Part shown: piece by piece, positions 1 through 8,527 of the stretch
How the letters are laid out: the number at the start of each line of letters is the position of its first letter
How positions within the stretch are numbered: position 1 is the first letter of the stretch
NCBI RefSeq assembly: GCF_900103985.1
Contig: NZ_FNIE01000024.1
Span: 1 to 64,000, forward strand
Source of the DNA: Actinacidiphila guanduensis
GTDB taxonomy: Bacteria; Actinomycetota; Actinomycetes; Streptomycetales; Streptomycetaceae
Direction of reading: 5' to 3'
Length of the DNA stretch: 64,000 nt
Position numbers and translations under genes: made by a program
The notes under the pieces: model-generated
Databases searched by the model: none
The model's input: the letters and a program-made list of their open reading frames with translations, nothing else
What the model was told of the DNA's origin: nothing

Positions 1-309
1 CATCGCCAGCGCCCCTACGACAGCCACCGCCCCCACCCCGTAGACAGCCACCCGCCGCCGCCCCCGCTTGGCCCGCCGCGCCGCCTTCCGCCGCTCCTCG
101 ACCCGCCGAGCCGCCCGCCCGCCACCGGCCCCGAACTCCTCGCCGTACGCCCCGCCGTCCCCCAGCCCGTCGGGCAACCCCTCGGAGACCAACGGCAAAG
201 GCGCGGTGTCCCCGGCCGGCGGCACCGTGAGCCGATCGGCAGGAGTCCCGCAACCGGGGCACGAGTAGGCACCATTGAGGTGGCGCCGACACGTGTAGCA
301 GTAGTCCAT
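1..309 (-). CDS. zinc-ribbon hypothetical protein, N-terminal part (runs off left edge)
   Basis: The gene starts at an ATG at 309 and continues past base 1, so only the first 103 codons are visible. The protein opens MDYCYTCRRHLNGAYSCPGC, giving two CxxC pairs in the first 20 residues, a compact zinc ribbon. An acidic, Gly-rich linker follows, then a strongly basic stretch (RRVEERRKAARRAKRGRRR) and the beginning of a hydrophobic segment (VAVYGVGAVAVVGALAM), probably a transmembrane helix. The layout (cytoplasmic zinc ribbon, basic linker, single membrane segment) matches a conserved Streptomyces hypothetical family that I recall as SCO2400-like. The function is unknown; the domain beyond the membrane lies outside the window. 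Confidence 0.75.
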   Translation of the reverse strand, partial: MDYCYTCRRHLNGAYSCPGCGTPADRLTVPPAGDTAPLPLVSEGLPDGLGDGGAYGEEFGAGGGRAARRVEERRKAARRAKRGRRRVAVYGVGAVAVVGALAM

Positions 310-488
310 GGCGGAAGGACACTAGGGGACACGTACAGGACAGGGAAACCCTGGCCACCCGCTTCCCCTCCCTTTGCCCGGAAACTCCGCGACACCCCCC
401 GCACACACACGCCACGGCCCAGCCGCACTCCCACCCCAGCCGCGCAACGCGTACCACCAACGAACCGCCCAGCCGTACACCCGCACCC

Positions 489-530
489 GCAGCGGCAGCG
501 GCAGCGGCAGCGGCAGCGGCAGCGGCAGCA
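489..530. repeat. hexanucleotide tandem repeat (GGCAGC)n
   Basis: About seven copies of the 6-base unit GGCAGC stand in tandem inside the 399-nt gap between the zinc-ribbon gene and efeU. No convincing gene covers the gap. The rest of it is C-rich non-coding sequence up to the efeU promoter. Such short repeats can change length by slippage, but nothing here shows a regulatory role. Confidence 0.8.
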
Positions 531-622
531 CCCTCACACGCCAGCGCGAGCAACCCCGCCCCGTTTACGGGTGACACTCCCCACACGGAGCCCGGATTGT
601 CGAAATTGGCGGCGCGAGCGGC

Positions 623-652
623 TTGACGCGTGACATGCCCGGTCCGTAGAAA
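623..652 (+). promoter_or_regulatory. candidate housekeeping promoter of efeUOB
   Basis: TTGACG at 623-628 and TAGAAA at 647-652 are separated by 18 nt. This fits the Streptomyces housekeeping (HrdB-type) consensus TTGACN-N16-18-TAGRRT with one mismatch in the -10. It lies 57 nt before the efeU start and directly abuts the iron boxes at 653-686, so a bound repressor would cover the transcription start region. This is inferred from sequence only. Confidence 0.55.
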
Positions 653-686
653 TTAGGGTGACCTAACCTAGGGCAGGCTCCCCTAA
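653..686 (+). promoter_or_regulatory. two overlapping IdeR/DmdR (DtxR-family) iron boxes
   Basis: The 19-mer at 653-671 (TTAGGGTGACCTAACCTAG) matches the IdeR/DtxR consensus TWAGGTTAGSCTAACCTWA at about 15 of 19 positions. A second 19-mer at 668-686 (CTAGGGCAGGCTCCCCTAA) matches at about 14 and overlaps the first by four bases. The position just downstream of a -10 element and upstream of an iron-uptake operon is what Fe(II)-dependent repression would require. Confidence 0.75.
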
Positions 687-708
687 CCGCCGCGAAGAAG
701 GACCGCAC

Positions 709-1560
709 ATGCTTCCCACGTTCGTCATCGGCCTCCGCGAAGGACTGGAGGCTGCCCTGATCGTCGGCATCATTGCCTCCTTCCTCGGCCAACAGGGCCG
801 CCGCGACGCGCTGCGGAAAGTGTGGCTGGGCGTCGGCGCCGCGGTGGCGATCTGCGTGGCCGTGGCGATCGGCCTGCAGGTGGCCTCCAGCGACCTGCCG
901 ACGCGCCAGCAGGAGCAGTTGGAGACGGTCGTCGGCGCGATCGCCGTGGTGATGGTCAGCTACATGGCGCTGTGGATGCGCCGCCACTCGCGGAACCTGA
1001 AGAAGGACCTGGAGGGCGCGGCCGGCCAGGCGCTGGCCACCGGCTCGGCGACGGCACTGGTCGTGATGGCCTTCCTGTCGGTGCTCCGCGAGGGCTTCGA
1101 GACCGCGGTCTTCCTGCTCGCCACCTTCAACGAGAGCGACAACCCGGCCTACGGCGGCACCGGCGCGGCGCTGGGCATCCTGGTCGCGGCGGTCGTGGGC
1201 TACGGCATCTACAAGGGCGGCGTGCGGATCAACCTGTCCCGCTTCTTCCGGATCACCGGCGTCGTCCTGGTCATCGTCGCGGCCGGCCTGGTCTCCACCG
1301 CGATCATGACCGCGTACGAGGGCGGCTGGATCGACCGCAACAACCCGGCGTTCAACCTGGACTGGCTGGTGCGGCCCGGCACCCCGATCGCCTCGGTGGT
1401 CACCGGCGTGCTCGGCATCCAGCCCAACCCGAGCTGGGCGATGGTGACCGGCTGGCTCGTCTACGCCGTCCCGATGGTCGCGGTCATCCTGTGGCCGACC
1501 CGCCGCAAGGCCCCCGCGAAGCCGCCGGCCGACCTGCCGGTGAACGCCAGCGCCGGCTGA
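709..1560 (+). CDS. efeU: EfeU/FTR1-family high-affinity iron permease
   Basis: This 283-residue integral membrane protein is the permease of the EfeUOB iron-uptake system. Both halves carry the family REGxE motif: REGLE at residues 10-14 and REGFE at 127-131, the acidic sites thought to conduct iron. About seven hydrophobic segments are readable, and the length is normal for FTR1/OFeT proteins. The ATG at 709 is preceded by GAAGGA. It is first in efeU-efeO-efeB, which argues that it imports iron delivered by EfeO with EfeB. The upstream promoter is overlapped by two iron boxes, so expression is probably repressed in iron-replete cells. Confidence in the family is very high. Confidence 0.95.
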   Translation: MLPTFVIGLREGLEAALIVGIIASFLGQQGRRDALRKVWLGVGAAVAICVAVAIGLQVASSDLPTRQQEQLETVVGAIAVVMVSYMALWMRRHSRNLKKDLEGAAGQALATGSATALVVMAFLSVLREGFETAVFLLATFNESDNPAYGGTGAALGILVAAVVGYGIYKGGVRINLSRFFRITGVVLVIVAAGLVSTAIMTAYEGGWIDRNNPAFNLDWLVRPGTPIASVVTGVLGIQPNPSWAMVTGWLVYAVPMVAVILWPTRRKAPAKPPADLPVNASAG

Positions 1561-1716
1561 CGACCGGCCGCGACCGGCCCCGCCCGACAGCGCTGGACAC
1601 CGGCCCCGTCCGGCAGCGAGAGCGCCCCGCACCACCCGTACGCCCGCGTACCGCCCCTGAAACGAACCGTCCCGACTTCCGCCGTGCCCGCACGGCCCCG
1701 TACCGAGGAGCCCACC

Positions 1717-2895
1717 GTGACCCGCCCTGCCCCCACCCGTCGCATCCTGGCCTGCGCCGCGACCGTCGTCTCCGCGGGTCTGCTGCTGACCGCGTGCGGC
1801 GGCCACGACACGAACTCCTCGGCCTCCGGGGCCACGGCGAAGAACGCCGGCGGCAAGACCGCCACCGTGACGATCAGCATCACCGACAAGGACTGCGCGC
1901 CCAGCCCGGCCAAGGTCCCGGCCGGCGCCGTGAAGTTCAAGGTGAGCAACAAGAACTCGGCGAAGGTCACCGAGGCGGAGCTGCAGGACCACGGCAAGAT
2001 GCTCGGCGAGAAGGAGAACCTGACGCCGGGCCTGTCCGGCGACTTCACCCTCAACCTCGACAAGGGCACGTACTCGGTCTACTGCCCGGGCGCCGACACC
2101 GACCGCACGGCCTTCTCCGTCACGGGCGCGACGACGAAGACCTGGAAGGACGACCCGCAACTGGTCGCCGCCACCCAGCAGTACGGCACCTGGATCGACG
2201 GCGAGGTCAAGCAGCTCGTCACGACCACCGACGCGTTCACCGCCGCGGTCAAGGCCGGCAACATCGACGAGGCGAAGTCCCTGTACGGCAAGGCCCGCAT
2301 CCACTACGAGCGCATCGAGCCCACCGCCGAGATCTGGGGCGACCTGGACGCCCGGATCGACGGCCGCGCCGACGACGCCGCGACCCCGGCCGACTTCACC
2401 GGCTTCCACCGCCTGGAGCAGGCGCTGTGGCAGAAGAAGTCGCTGGCCGGCACCGCCAAGCTCGCCGACCAGCTGGACGCGGACGTCAAGACGCTCAACT
2501 CCCAGGTGCCGAGCGTCGAGTACCAGCCCGCGGTGATCGCGAACGGCGCCACCGACCTGATCAACGAGATCCAGTCCTCGAAGATCACCGGCGAGGAGGA
2601 GCGCTACTCGCACATCGACCTGCTGGACTTCGACGGCAACCTCGCGGGCGCCAACGAGGCCGTCTCGGTCCTGATGCCCACGCTGAAGCAGAAGGACGCC
2701 GCGCTGGCCACCGAGATCGACCAGCGCTACCAGGCCGTGCTCACCGCGCTCAAGAGCTACGCGGCCAAGCCCGGCTACGAGGGCACCGGTTACGTGGACT
2801 ACCGGAAGGTGACCGACGCCCAGCGGCGTACCCTGGCGCAGACCGTGGACGCCTACGCCGAGTCCGTCTCCAAGATCGCCGGAAAGATTGCCTGA
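1717..2895 (+). CDS. efeO: EfeO iron-binding lipoprotein (cupredoxin-like plus M75/imelysin domain)
   Basis: The 392-residue extracellular iron-binding partner of EfeU. The GTG at 1717 is chosen because GAGGAG lies six bases upstream; it gives a clean lipoprotein signal ending LLLTAC|GG. An in-frame GTG at 1684 would only lengthen the n-region. Residues of about 45-150 look like a cupredoxin-type domain. The remainder is the imelysin/M75 domain with GFHRLE at 229-234, the family GxHxxE motif. The order efeU-efeO-efeB with a 3-nt gap to efeB indicates one transcript. The gap from efeU is 156 nt and GC-rich. Confidence 0.94.
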   Translation: MTRPAPTRRILACAATVVSAGLLLTACGGHDTNSSASGATAKNAGGKTATVTISITDKDCAPSPAKVPAGAVKFKVSNKNSAKVTEAELQDHGKMLGEKENLTPGLSGDFTLNLDKGTYSVYCPGADTDRTAFSVTGATTKTWKDDPQLVAATQQYGTWIDGEVKQLVTTTDAFTAAVKAGNIDEAKSLYGKARIHYERIEPTAEIWGDLDARIDGRADDAATPADFTGFHRLEQALWQKKSLAGTAKLADQLDADVKTLNSQVPSVEYQPAVIANGATDLINEIQSSKITGEEERYSHIDLLDFDGNLAGANEAVSVLMPTLKQKDAALATEIDQRYQAVLTALKSYAAKPGYEGTGYVDYRKVTDAQRRTLAQTVDAYAESVSKIAGKIA

Positions 2896-2898
2896 CCC

Positions 2899-4203
2899 GT
2901 GACCGATACTCCGGACATCACCCCCGCCCCCGACGAGGCGGGCCCCGAGCGGGCCGCTGTCAGCCGCAGGCGGCTGCTGGGCGCGGTCGGCGCCGGAGCG
3001 GCCGTGGCCGGCGCCGCCCTGGGAGCCGGCGGCGCCGTCCTGGCCCACCACGACAGCGGCTCGTCCGGCGCGGACGCCGCCGGCTCGGGCCCGCAGACCG
3101 TGGCGTTCCGTGGCGTCCATCAGGCCGGCATCGCCACGCCGTCCCAGGACCGGCTGTGCTTCGCCACCTTCGACGTCGGTCCCGGCGCCACCGCGGCCGA
3201 CCTGCGCGAGCTGCTGAAGACCTGGACGGCGGCGGCCGAGGCGATGACGCTGGGCAACCCGGTGCCGGGCAACCCCGGCGACCTGTACACCCCGCCGGAG
3301 GACACCGGCGAGGCGGCCGGGCTGCAGCCGGGCAACCTCACCATCACCATCGGCTACGGGCCCACCCTCTTCGACCGGCGGTTCGGCCTCGCCGGCCGCC
3401 GCCCGTCGGGGCTGGTGAAGCTGCCGCACCTGCCCAAGGACAACCTGGACCCGGCGAACTCCGACGGCGACCTGTGCGTGCAGGCGTGCGCGGACGACCC
3501 GCAGGTGGCCTTCCACGCGGTGCGCAACCTGCGCCGGCTCGCCTTCGGCACGCTGGTGCCGCGCTGGATGGAGCTGGGCTTCGGCCGCACCTCCTCCACC
3601 ACCCCGCAGCAGGCCACCCCCCGCAACCTGATGGGCTTCAAGGACGGCACCCGCAACATCGACGGCACCGACGCCGCGCTGATGGGCGCGCACGTGTGGA
3701 TCGGCGACGAGGAGCCGCAGCGGTGGGCGCGCGGCGGCTCGTACCTGGTCAGCCGGAAGATCCGGATGCTGATGGAGCAGTGGGACCGGGACCGCCTCGG
3801 CGACCAGCAGGACGTCTTCGGGCGCTTCAAGTCCACCGGGGCCCCGCTGACCGGCAAGGCGGAGTTCGACACCCCCGACTTCCACGCGAAGTCCGGCGGC
3901 CAGTACGTCATCCCGGCCGACGCGCACATCCGGCTGGCCGCGCACGAGAACAACAACGGGCTGCGGATCCTGCGCCGCGGGTACTCCTACACCGACGGCA
4001 TCGACCCCGAGACCGGCGACCTGATGGGCGGGTTGTTCTTCATCGCGTTCATGAAGAGCCCGCAGCAGTTCATCACCCTGCAGACCGCCCTCGGGCAGCA
4101 CGACGCGCTCAACGAGTACATCCAGCACATCGGCAGCGGGCTGTTCGCCGTGCCGCCGGGGCTGGCCGCCGGGCAGGACTGGGGCACCCAGCTGTTCGGC
4201 TGA
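2899..4203 (+). CDS. efeB: EfeB Tat-exported Dyp-type heme peroxidase
   Basis: This 434-residue protein starts with GTG three bases after the efeO stop. The twin-arginine motif SRRRLL (22-27) followed by an Ala/Gly-rich hydrophobic stretch indicates folded export by Tat. GFKDGTRN (246-253) is the Dyp-peroxidase signature containing the distal Asp (D249). The AHIR motif around H343 should supply the proximal heme ligand. EfeB proteins act outside the cell with EfeO in iron acquisition, by ferrous iron oxidation or heme deferrochelation depending on the report. It ends the operon; a hairpin follows at 4209-4237. Confidence 0.94.
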   Translation: MTDTPDITPAPDEAGPERAAVSRRRLLGAVGAGAAVAGAALGAGGAVLAHHDSGSSGADAAGSGPQTVAFRGVHQAGIATPSQDRLCFATFDVGPGATAADLRELLKTWTAAAEAMTLGNPVPGNPGDLYTPPEDTGEAAGLQPGNLTITIGYGPTLFDRRFGLAGRRPSGLVKLPHLPKDNLDPANSDGDLCVQACADDPQVAFHAVRNLRRLAFGTLVPRWMELGFGRTSSTTPQQATPRNLMGFKDGTRNIDGTDAALMGAHVWIGDEEPQRWARGGSYLVSRKIRMLMEQWDRDRLGDQQDVFGRFKSTGAPLTGKAEFDTPDFHAKSGGQYVIPADAHIRLAAHENNNGLRILRRGYSYTDGIDPETGDLMGGLFFIAFMKSPQQFITLQTALGQHDALNEYIQHIGSGLFAVPPGLAAGQDWGTQLFG

Positions 4204-4208
4204 CAGGC

Positions 4209-4237
4209 GAGCCCGCCCGGGCGGCTCGGGCGGGTTC
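4209..4237 (+). terminator. hairpin terminator after efeB
   Basis: An 11-bp stem (4209-4219 with 4227-4237, one G-T pair) closes a 7-nt loop six bases after the efeB stop. There is no T tract, which is usual for Streptomyces terminators. Confidence 0.6.
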
Positions 4238-4381
4238 GGGCCGGAAACGGCCGGCCCGTCTCAGCCGGGGACTGCCTATCCCTGGTTGAGGCGGGCCTTC
4301 ATCCGCGGCTGCGGTGGACGCAGGCTGGTGGTGCAGGCAGAAACACGGGGCCCAGGGCCCCCGTCCGCACAGGAGCACACC

Positions 4382-5155
4382 ATGTCGCAGCAGACCGACA
4401 CCCGCCGTATCGCGCTGGTCACCGGCGCCAACCGGGGACTGGGCCGCAGCACCGCGCTGAAGCTGGCCGCCGACGGCGTCGACTCGATCATCACCTACCG
4501 CAGCCACGAGGACGAGGCCAAGGCCGTCGTCGCCGAGATCGAGGCGCTGGGCGGCACCGCGTACGCGCTGCGGCTGGACACCGGCCGGATCGAGGACTTC
4601 CCGGCGTTCACCGACGAGGTGCGGCGGGTGCTGAAGGAGGGCTGGAACCGGGACACCTTCGACCACCTGGTCAACAACGCCGGGCACTCCGGGAACGCCA
4701 GCATCGAGTCCACCACCGTCGAGGAGTTCGACGACCTGGTCGCCGTCCACTTCCGCGGCGTCTTCTTCCTCACCCAGGCGCTGCTGCCGCTGATCGCCGA
4801 CGGCGGCCGGGTGGTCAACGTCTCCACCGGCCTGACCCGCTTCACCTCCCCGGGCAAGGCCGTGTACGGGGCGGTCAAGGGCGCGATCGAGGTGTTCACC
4901 CGCTACCTGGCGGTGGAGCTGGGCCCGCGCGGCATCACCGTCAACACGGTGGCGCCCGGCCCGGTGGCCACCGACTTCAGCGGCGGCCTGGTCCGGGACA
5001 CCCCGCAGGTGCAGGAAGTGCTCGGCGGGCTGACCGCGCTCGGCCGGGTCGGGCAGCCGGACGACATCGGCGACGCGGTGTCCCTGGTCGTGGCGCCCGA
5101 GGCCGGGTGGATCAACGGGCAGCGCATCGAGGCGTCCGGCGGCATCCACCTCTGA
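4382..5155 (+). CDS. SDR-family NAD(P)-dependent oxidoreductase
   Basis: A classical short-chain dehydrogenase of 257 residues. It has the Rossmann glycine motif TGANRGLG (14-21), an NNAG motif, and the catalytic YxxxK at Y162/K166. The ATG at 4382 is preceded by AGGAG eight bases upstream; longer in-frame starts lie in the non-coding region. The substrate cannot be read from sequence. The next gene, in the same direction after 140 nt, is an XRE regulator; SDR-XRE pairs of this type are common in actinobacteria and the regulator may control the SDR gene. Confidence 0.88.
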   Translation: MSQQTDTRRIALVTGANRGLGRSTALKLAADGVDSIITYRSHEDEAKAVVAEIEALGGTAYALRLDTGRIEDFPAFTDEVRRVLKEGWNRDTFDHLVNNAGHSGNASIESTTVEEFDDLVAVHFRGVFFLTQALLPLIADGGRVVNVSTGLTRFTSPGKAVYGAVKGAIEVFTRYLAVELGPRGITVNTVAPGPVATDFSGGLVRDTPQVQEVLGGLTALGRVGQPDDIGDAVSLVVAPEAGWINGQRIEASGGIHL

Positions 5156-5295
5156 GAGGGCACGGAAGGGGCGCCGGGGCGGCACCGGGCCCCTGCGCAC
5201 CGCCCGCGGCGCTCACCGGAGCGCTCGCGGCATCCGGCAGGCACGAGGCCGCCCGGTATGCCGGCGGTCCCGCCCGGAGGAGGGAGACTGGCGGC

Positions 5296-6135
5296 ATGGA
5301 CAGGGAACAGCTCGCGGACTTCCTGCGGACCCGGCGCGAGGCGCTGCAGCCCGAGGACGTGGGGCTGCCGCGCGGGCAGCGGCGCCGTACCCGGGGACTG
5401 CGCCGCGAGGAGGTCGCCGCGCTGTCGGGGATGTCGGCGGACTACTACGGGCGGATCGAGCAGGCGCGCGGCCCGCAGCCCTCGGAGTCGATGCTGGCCG
5501 CCATCGCGCGCGGGCTGCACCTGACGCTGGACGAGCGCGACCACCTGTTCCGGATGGCCGGCCACAGCACCCCGCCGCGCGGCCTGCGGGGCGAGCACGT
5601 CAGCCCGGGCGTCATGCGCATCCTGGACCGGCTCGCGGACACCCCGGCGCAGGTGATGGGCCCGCTCGGCGAGACGCTGGTGCAGACCGCCCCGGCGATG
5701 GCCCTGGTCGGCGACGAGACGCGCTTCACCGGGCCGGCCCGCAGCATCGCCTATCGCTGGTTCACCGACCCGGCCACCCGCCTGGTCTACCCCGAGGAGG
5801 ACCACGGCCTCCAGGGCCGCTTCCTCGCCTCCAACCTGCGCGGTGCCTACACCCGGCAGGGCCCCGGCTCGCCGGCCGCCGAACTGGTCGACGAACTGCT
5901 CGCGGTCAGCGGAGAGTTCGCCGACGTGTGGAAGGCGCACGAGGTGGGGTTGCGGCGCAGCGAGATCAAGCGCCTGCGGCACCCGGAGGTCGGTGTGCTG
6001 GAGCTGCACTGCCAGACGCTGCACGACCCGGGCCAGGAGCAGGTGCTGCTGGTCTACACGGCCCGGCCCGGCTCGGAGTCGTACGACAAGCTGCAACTGC
6101 TGTCGTCGCTGGGGACGCGGCAGCCGGGGAGCTGA
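5296..6135 (+). CDS. XRE-family regulator with MmyB-like C-terminal domain
   Basis: A 279-residue transcription factor. An N-terminal helix-turn-helix of about residues 5-75 carries the family hallmark GLRREEVAALSGMSADYYGRIEQ. The remaining ~190 residues match the MmyB-like ligand-binding domain, including the characteristic stretch HDPGQEQVLLVYTA near the C terminus. The ATG at 5296 follows a purine-rich GGAGGAGGGAG tract. It probably acts on the SDR gene just upstream and on itself; the effector is unknown. A short hairpin follows immediately (6136-6156). Confidence 0.88.
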   Translation: MDREQLADFLRTRREALQPEDVGLPRGQRRRTRGLRREEVAALSGMSADYYGRIEQARGPQPSESMLAAIARGLHLTLDERDHLFRMAGHSTPPRGLRGEHVSPGVMRILDRLADTPAQVMGPLGETLVQTAPAMALVGDETRFTGPARSIAYRWFTDPATRLVYPEEDHGLQGRFLASNLRGAYTRQGPGSPAAELVDELLAVSGEFADVWKAHEVGLRRSEIKRLRHPEVGVLELHCQTLHDPGQEQVLLVYTARPGSESYDKLQLLSSLGTRQPGS

Positions 6136-6156
6136 GCCGGCGGGTTCGCCGCCGGC
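6136..6156 (+). terminator. hairpin after XRE gene
   Basis: An 8-bp perfect stem GCCGGCGG/CCGCCGGC around a GTTCG loop begins at the base after the stop codon. It separates this gene from the convergent operon that ends at 6297. Confidence 0.55.
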
Positions 6157-6296
6157 GGCGGGGGCGGATCGGGGCCGCGGCCGCTGCGCGCGAACCCGCG
6201 CGACACCCGGCGGACGCGGGTGCGGTCAGCTCCGGGGAGCCGATACGGGCAGGTGCGGGCCCCGGTCCGGGTCCGGGGAGGAGCCGCGGCCGCCGG

Positions 6297-7592
6297 TCAG
6301 CCCGTGCCGCACACCGACAGCAGCCAGACCTGGCCGGTGTCGCCGGAGGCGCTGTCGCTGTGCACCCGGTCGCGCACCTTCTCCAGGATGTCCAGCTGCG
6401 CGTCGAGACCGCCGGGGTCGGCGAGGTAGCGCAGGGCGGCCAGCGCGAAGGCGTCGCGCATCGCGGAGGGCATCGCGTCGGAGGCGTCGTAGCAGCGCTC
6501 GGTGTGCGGGTCGCGCAGCACCCTGGCGATGTCCTGGTCGATCCGGTCGGCGCCGGGGCCCGCGCCCTGGCGGTCGCCGGTGAAGCCGTGCTGGGAGCGG
6601 CTCCAGCGCTGCTGGACGTCGGGCCGGGCGAGGTAGGCGATCAGCTTGCGGGCCTGCGGGGTGGCGCGGAACATCGCGGCCAGGTCGCCGGAGACCTCCC
6701 AGTCGGCCGTCTCGGTGCCGGCGCCCGGGACCAGGTCGTGGGAGTGGGCCTCGGCGGGACCGGTGACGATCCAGGGCTGCTCGGTGCGCACGAAGGTGGC
6801 CTGGTGCTCCAGGGTGCAGGGCCGGGCCGCGCCGGGCAGCAGCCCTCGGGCGGCGTCGCCGTAGCCGGTGACCATGGCGTTGCCGACCAAGTGCCGGTCG
6901 CCCGCGCCGACCATCGCGCCCCAGGTGCGGAAGGCCCGCCGGACCGCGGGCGCGGTCCATTCCAGGTTGCCGGTGGCCCACTCCTGGTAGACGTCGTGGC
7001 CGGCCTGCTGGAGCAGGATGTCCTCGATCCAGTCGGTGCCCGGCCAGCCCGAGGTGGCGCCGTCGGCCATTCCCAGGCACCAGGAGTCCTGCTGCCGTGC
7101 GGCATCGGCGAGTTGGGCGGGCTTCATCGTGGCGGGGTGCCACACCAGGCTCTTCAGGTCGGTCTTGATCGGCACCCAGTAGGTGTGCGCGGTGTCGCCG
7201 GGGCCCAGGGCGCGCGATCCCCAGGGCGCGGCGAAGTCGGCGGTGTCCACCAGGCCGTCCAGCGGCTGCAGCCGGCCCTGATGGGCGTATCCGGCCAGCT
7301 CACCGGGGCCGGGCAGCACCGCGACATCCGGGGTGGTGCCCGCCTCGGCGTCGGCGGCGAGCACCTGGCTCACGGCCGAACTGCCCTGGTAGAGCACGTG
7401 GATGTGCTCCTCGGACTCGAATCCGGCGATGACCTTCTCGCGGAACAGCGCCTCGTTGCCGCCGGTCCAGTTGGCCAGCACCGTGACGGAGCCGTGCCAG
7501 GCGACGGCCCTGACGACGACCACACCGGTGACGGCGAGCACGGCCAGGCACAGCGCGGCGGCGCCCAGTGTCCTGCGGCCCGGGCGGCTCAT
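6297..7592 (-). CDS. membrane-anchored extracellular solute-binding protein (GlnH-like position)
   Basis: A 431-residue protein with one N-terminal hydrophobic segment (about 10-28) and no lipobox cysteine, so it is probably a signal-anchored or cleaved extracellular protein. The mature part begins GSVTVLANWTGGNEALFREK, typical of family 1 (sugar-type) ABC binding proteins. No permease or ATPase gene is adjacent. The ATG overlaps the stop of the upstream membrane-protein gene (ATGA). It is the last gene of the kinase operon, so a sensing rather than transport role is likely. By position it corresponds to GlnH in the mycobacterial GlnX-GlnH-PknG pathway, although GlnH belongs to another binding-protein class. 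The ligand is unknown. Confidence 0.8.
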   Translation of the reverse strand: MSRPGRRTLGAAALCLAVLAVTGVVVVRAVAWHGSVTVLANWTGGNEALFREKVIAGFESEEHIHVLYQGSSAVSQVLAADAEAGTTPDVAVLPGPGELAGYAHQGRLQPLDGLVDTADFAAPWGSRALGPGDTAHTYWVPIKTDLKSLVWHPATMKPAQLADAARQQDSWCLGMADGATSGWPGTDWIEDILLQQAGHDVYQEWATGNLEWTAPAVRRAFRTWGAMVGAGDRHLVGNAMVTGYGDAARGLLPGAARPCTLEHQATFVRTEQPWIVTGPAEAHSHDLVPGAGTETADWEVSGDLAAMFRATPQARKLIAYLARPDVQQRWSRSQHGFTGDRQGAGPGADRIDQDIARVLRDPHTERCYDASDAMPSAMRDAFALAALRYLADPGGLDAQLDILEKVRDRVHSDSASGDTGQVWLLSVCGTG

Positions 7593-8527
7593 CGCGGCGC
7601 CCTCGGTCGGTACTCGTTGATCCGCGGTTGCAGACCCCACATGACCAGGCTCACCAGTACCGCTCCTCCCCCGAGTATCCCGTAGCCGGCCGTGGCCCGC
7701 AGGCCCGTGCCGCGGGTGCGGCGGGCGATCTCCGCCGCGGTGTCGCCGATGCCGGGACCCGCGTGGTCGCCGTGCAGCAGGGTCCTGACGTGGAACAGAC
7801 CGGTGTGGGTCTGCCAGGTGAAGACCACCAGGACGGCGGCGCCGGCCACCAGCAGCAGTCCCGCGGCGGCGAGTTGGCGGTTCCAGCGGGTGCGGAAGCG
7901 GGCCCGGGTGAAGCGGTGCGCCTCGGCCAGGGCGGCGACCAGCAGCACGCAGAGCAGCGCGGCCAGCGTCCACCCGGTCCACAGCATCCAGCCGAAGGAC
8001 GCCTGCCGGTCCGCGGTGCGCACCTGCTGGGCCCGCAGCGCGTTCAGCCGCCCCATCACCGAAGTGTCCGACGTCCTGGCGTCCTTGCCGCCCAGCATCT
8101 CGGTGGCGTAGTACACGTACCCTGCGTGCTCCAGCGAGTCCGCCCGCACCTTGTCCGCCTCGGCCACCCAGCCGGTGTAGGTGGTGATCAGGCCGAAGAG
8201 GGTACGCAGCGTCTCGCGCCCGTCCGCGCCGGTGACGTCCTCGGCGGCGGCCGCCGCCAGGCTCTGGTCGGCGGTCGAGATCTGCTGGTAGAAGTCGCCG
8301 GTGCCGGCCCGGTCGGCGGCCACGTCGTTCACCACCCGGCGCTGCGCCTGCAGCAGCGCGGCCTTGGCGGTGTCGACGTCCAGCACCCCGGCCGAGGTCG
8401 AGGTCGCCAGCGGCACCGCCCCCGCGTGCACACCGGTGTAGGAGCCGAACAGCGCGAGGGTGGCCAGCACGCACAGCGCGACCAGCAGCCACTGGCGGCG
8501 CCGCAGTTCGCGGGCGGTGGTGCTCAC
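7589..8527 (-). CDS. four-helix membrane protein with extracellular loop (GlnX-like topology)
   Basis: A 312-residue membrane protein. A helix at about 13-31 is followed by a ~145-residue, mostly helical extracellular region. Three more helices follow near 178-202, 216-236 and 278-298, with a short second extracellular loop between the last two. The GTG start at 8527 overlaps the stop of the vWA gene (GTGA), and its own stop overlaps the start of the binding protein. I recognise no named domain by motif, but topology and neighbours resemble mycobacterial GlnX, which couples periplasmic GlnH to the cytosolic kinase PknG. Function as a transmembrane relay is inference. Confidence 0.75.
   Translation of the reverse strand: MSTTARELRRRQWLLVALCVLATLALFGSYTGVHAGAVPLATSTSAGVLDVDTAKAALLQAQRRVVNDVAADRAGTGDFYQQISTADQSLAAAAAEDVTGADGRETLRTLFGLITTYTGWVAEADKVRADSLEHAGYVYYATEMLGGKDARTSDTSVMGRLNALRAQQVRTADRQASFGWMLWTGWTLAALLCVLLVAALAEAHRFTRARFRTRWNRQLAAAGLLLVAGAAVLVVFTWQTHTGLFHVRTLLHGDHAGPGIGDTAAEIARRTRGTGLRATAGYGILGGGAVLVSLVMWGLQPRINEYRPRAPR

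Noticed and set aside
489-530. CRISPR-like repetition
   Set aside because: It is a simple 6-bp tandem repeat with no spacers. No other array-like pattern was found.
565-4128. A 1187-codon open frame on the minus strand across efeUOB
   Set aside because: It is the antisense shadow of three well-supported genes; its composition (runs of Val/Gly/Arg/Asp/His) and lack of any motif are typical of reverse frames in high-GC DNA.
6220-7685. Plus-strand frames opposite the solute-binding protein
   Set aside because: The minus-strand gene has a signal segment, binding-protein motif and ATGA coupling; plus-strand products are shadows.
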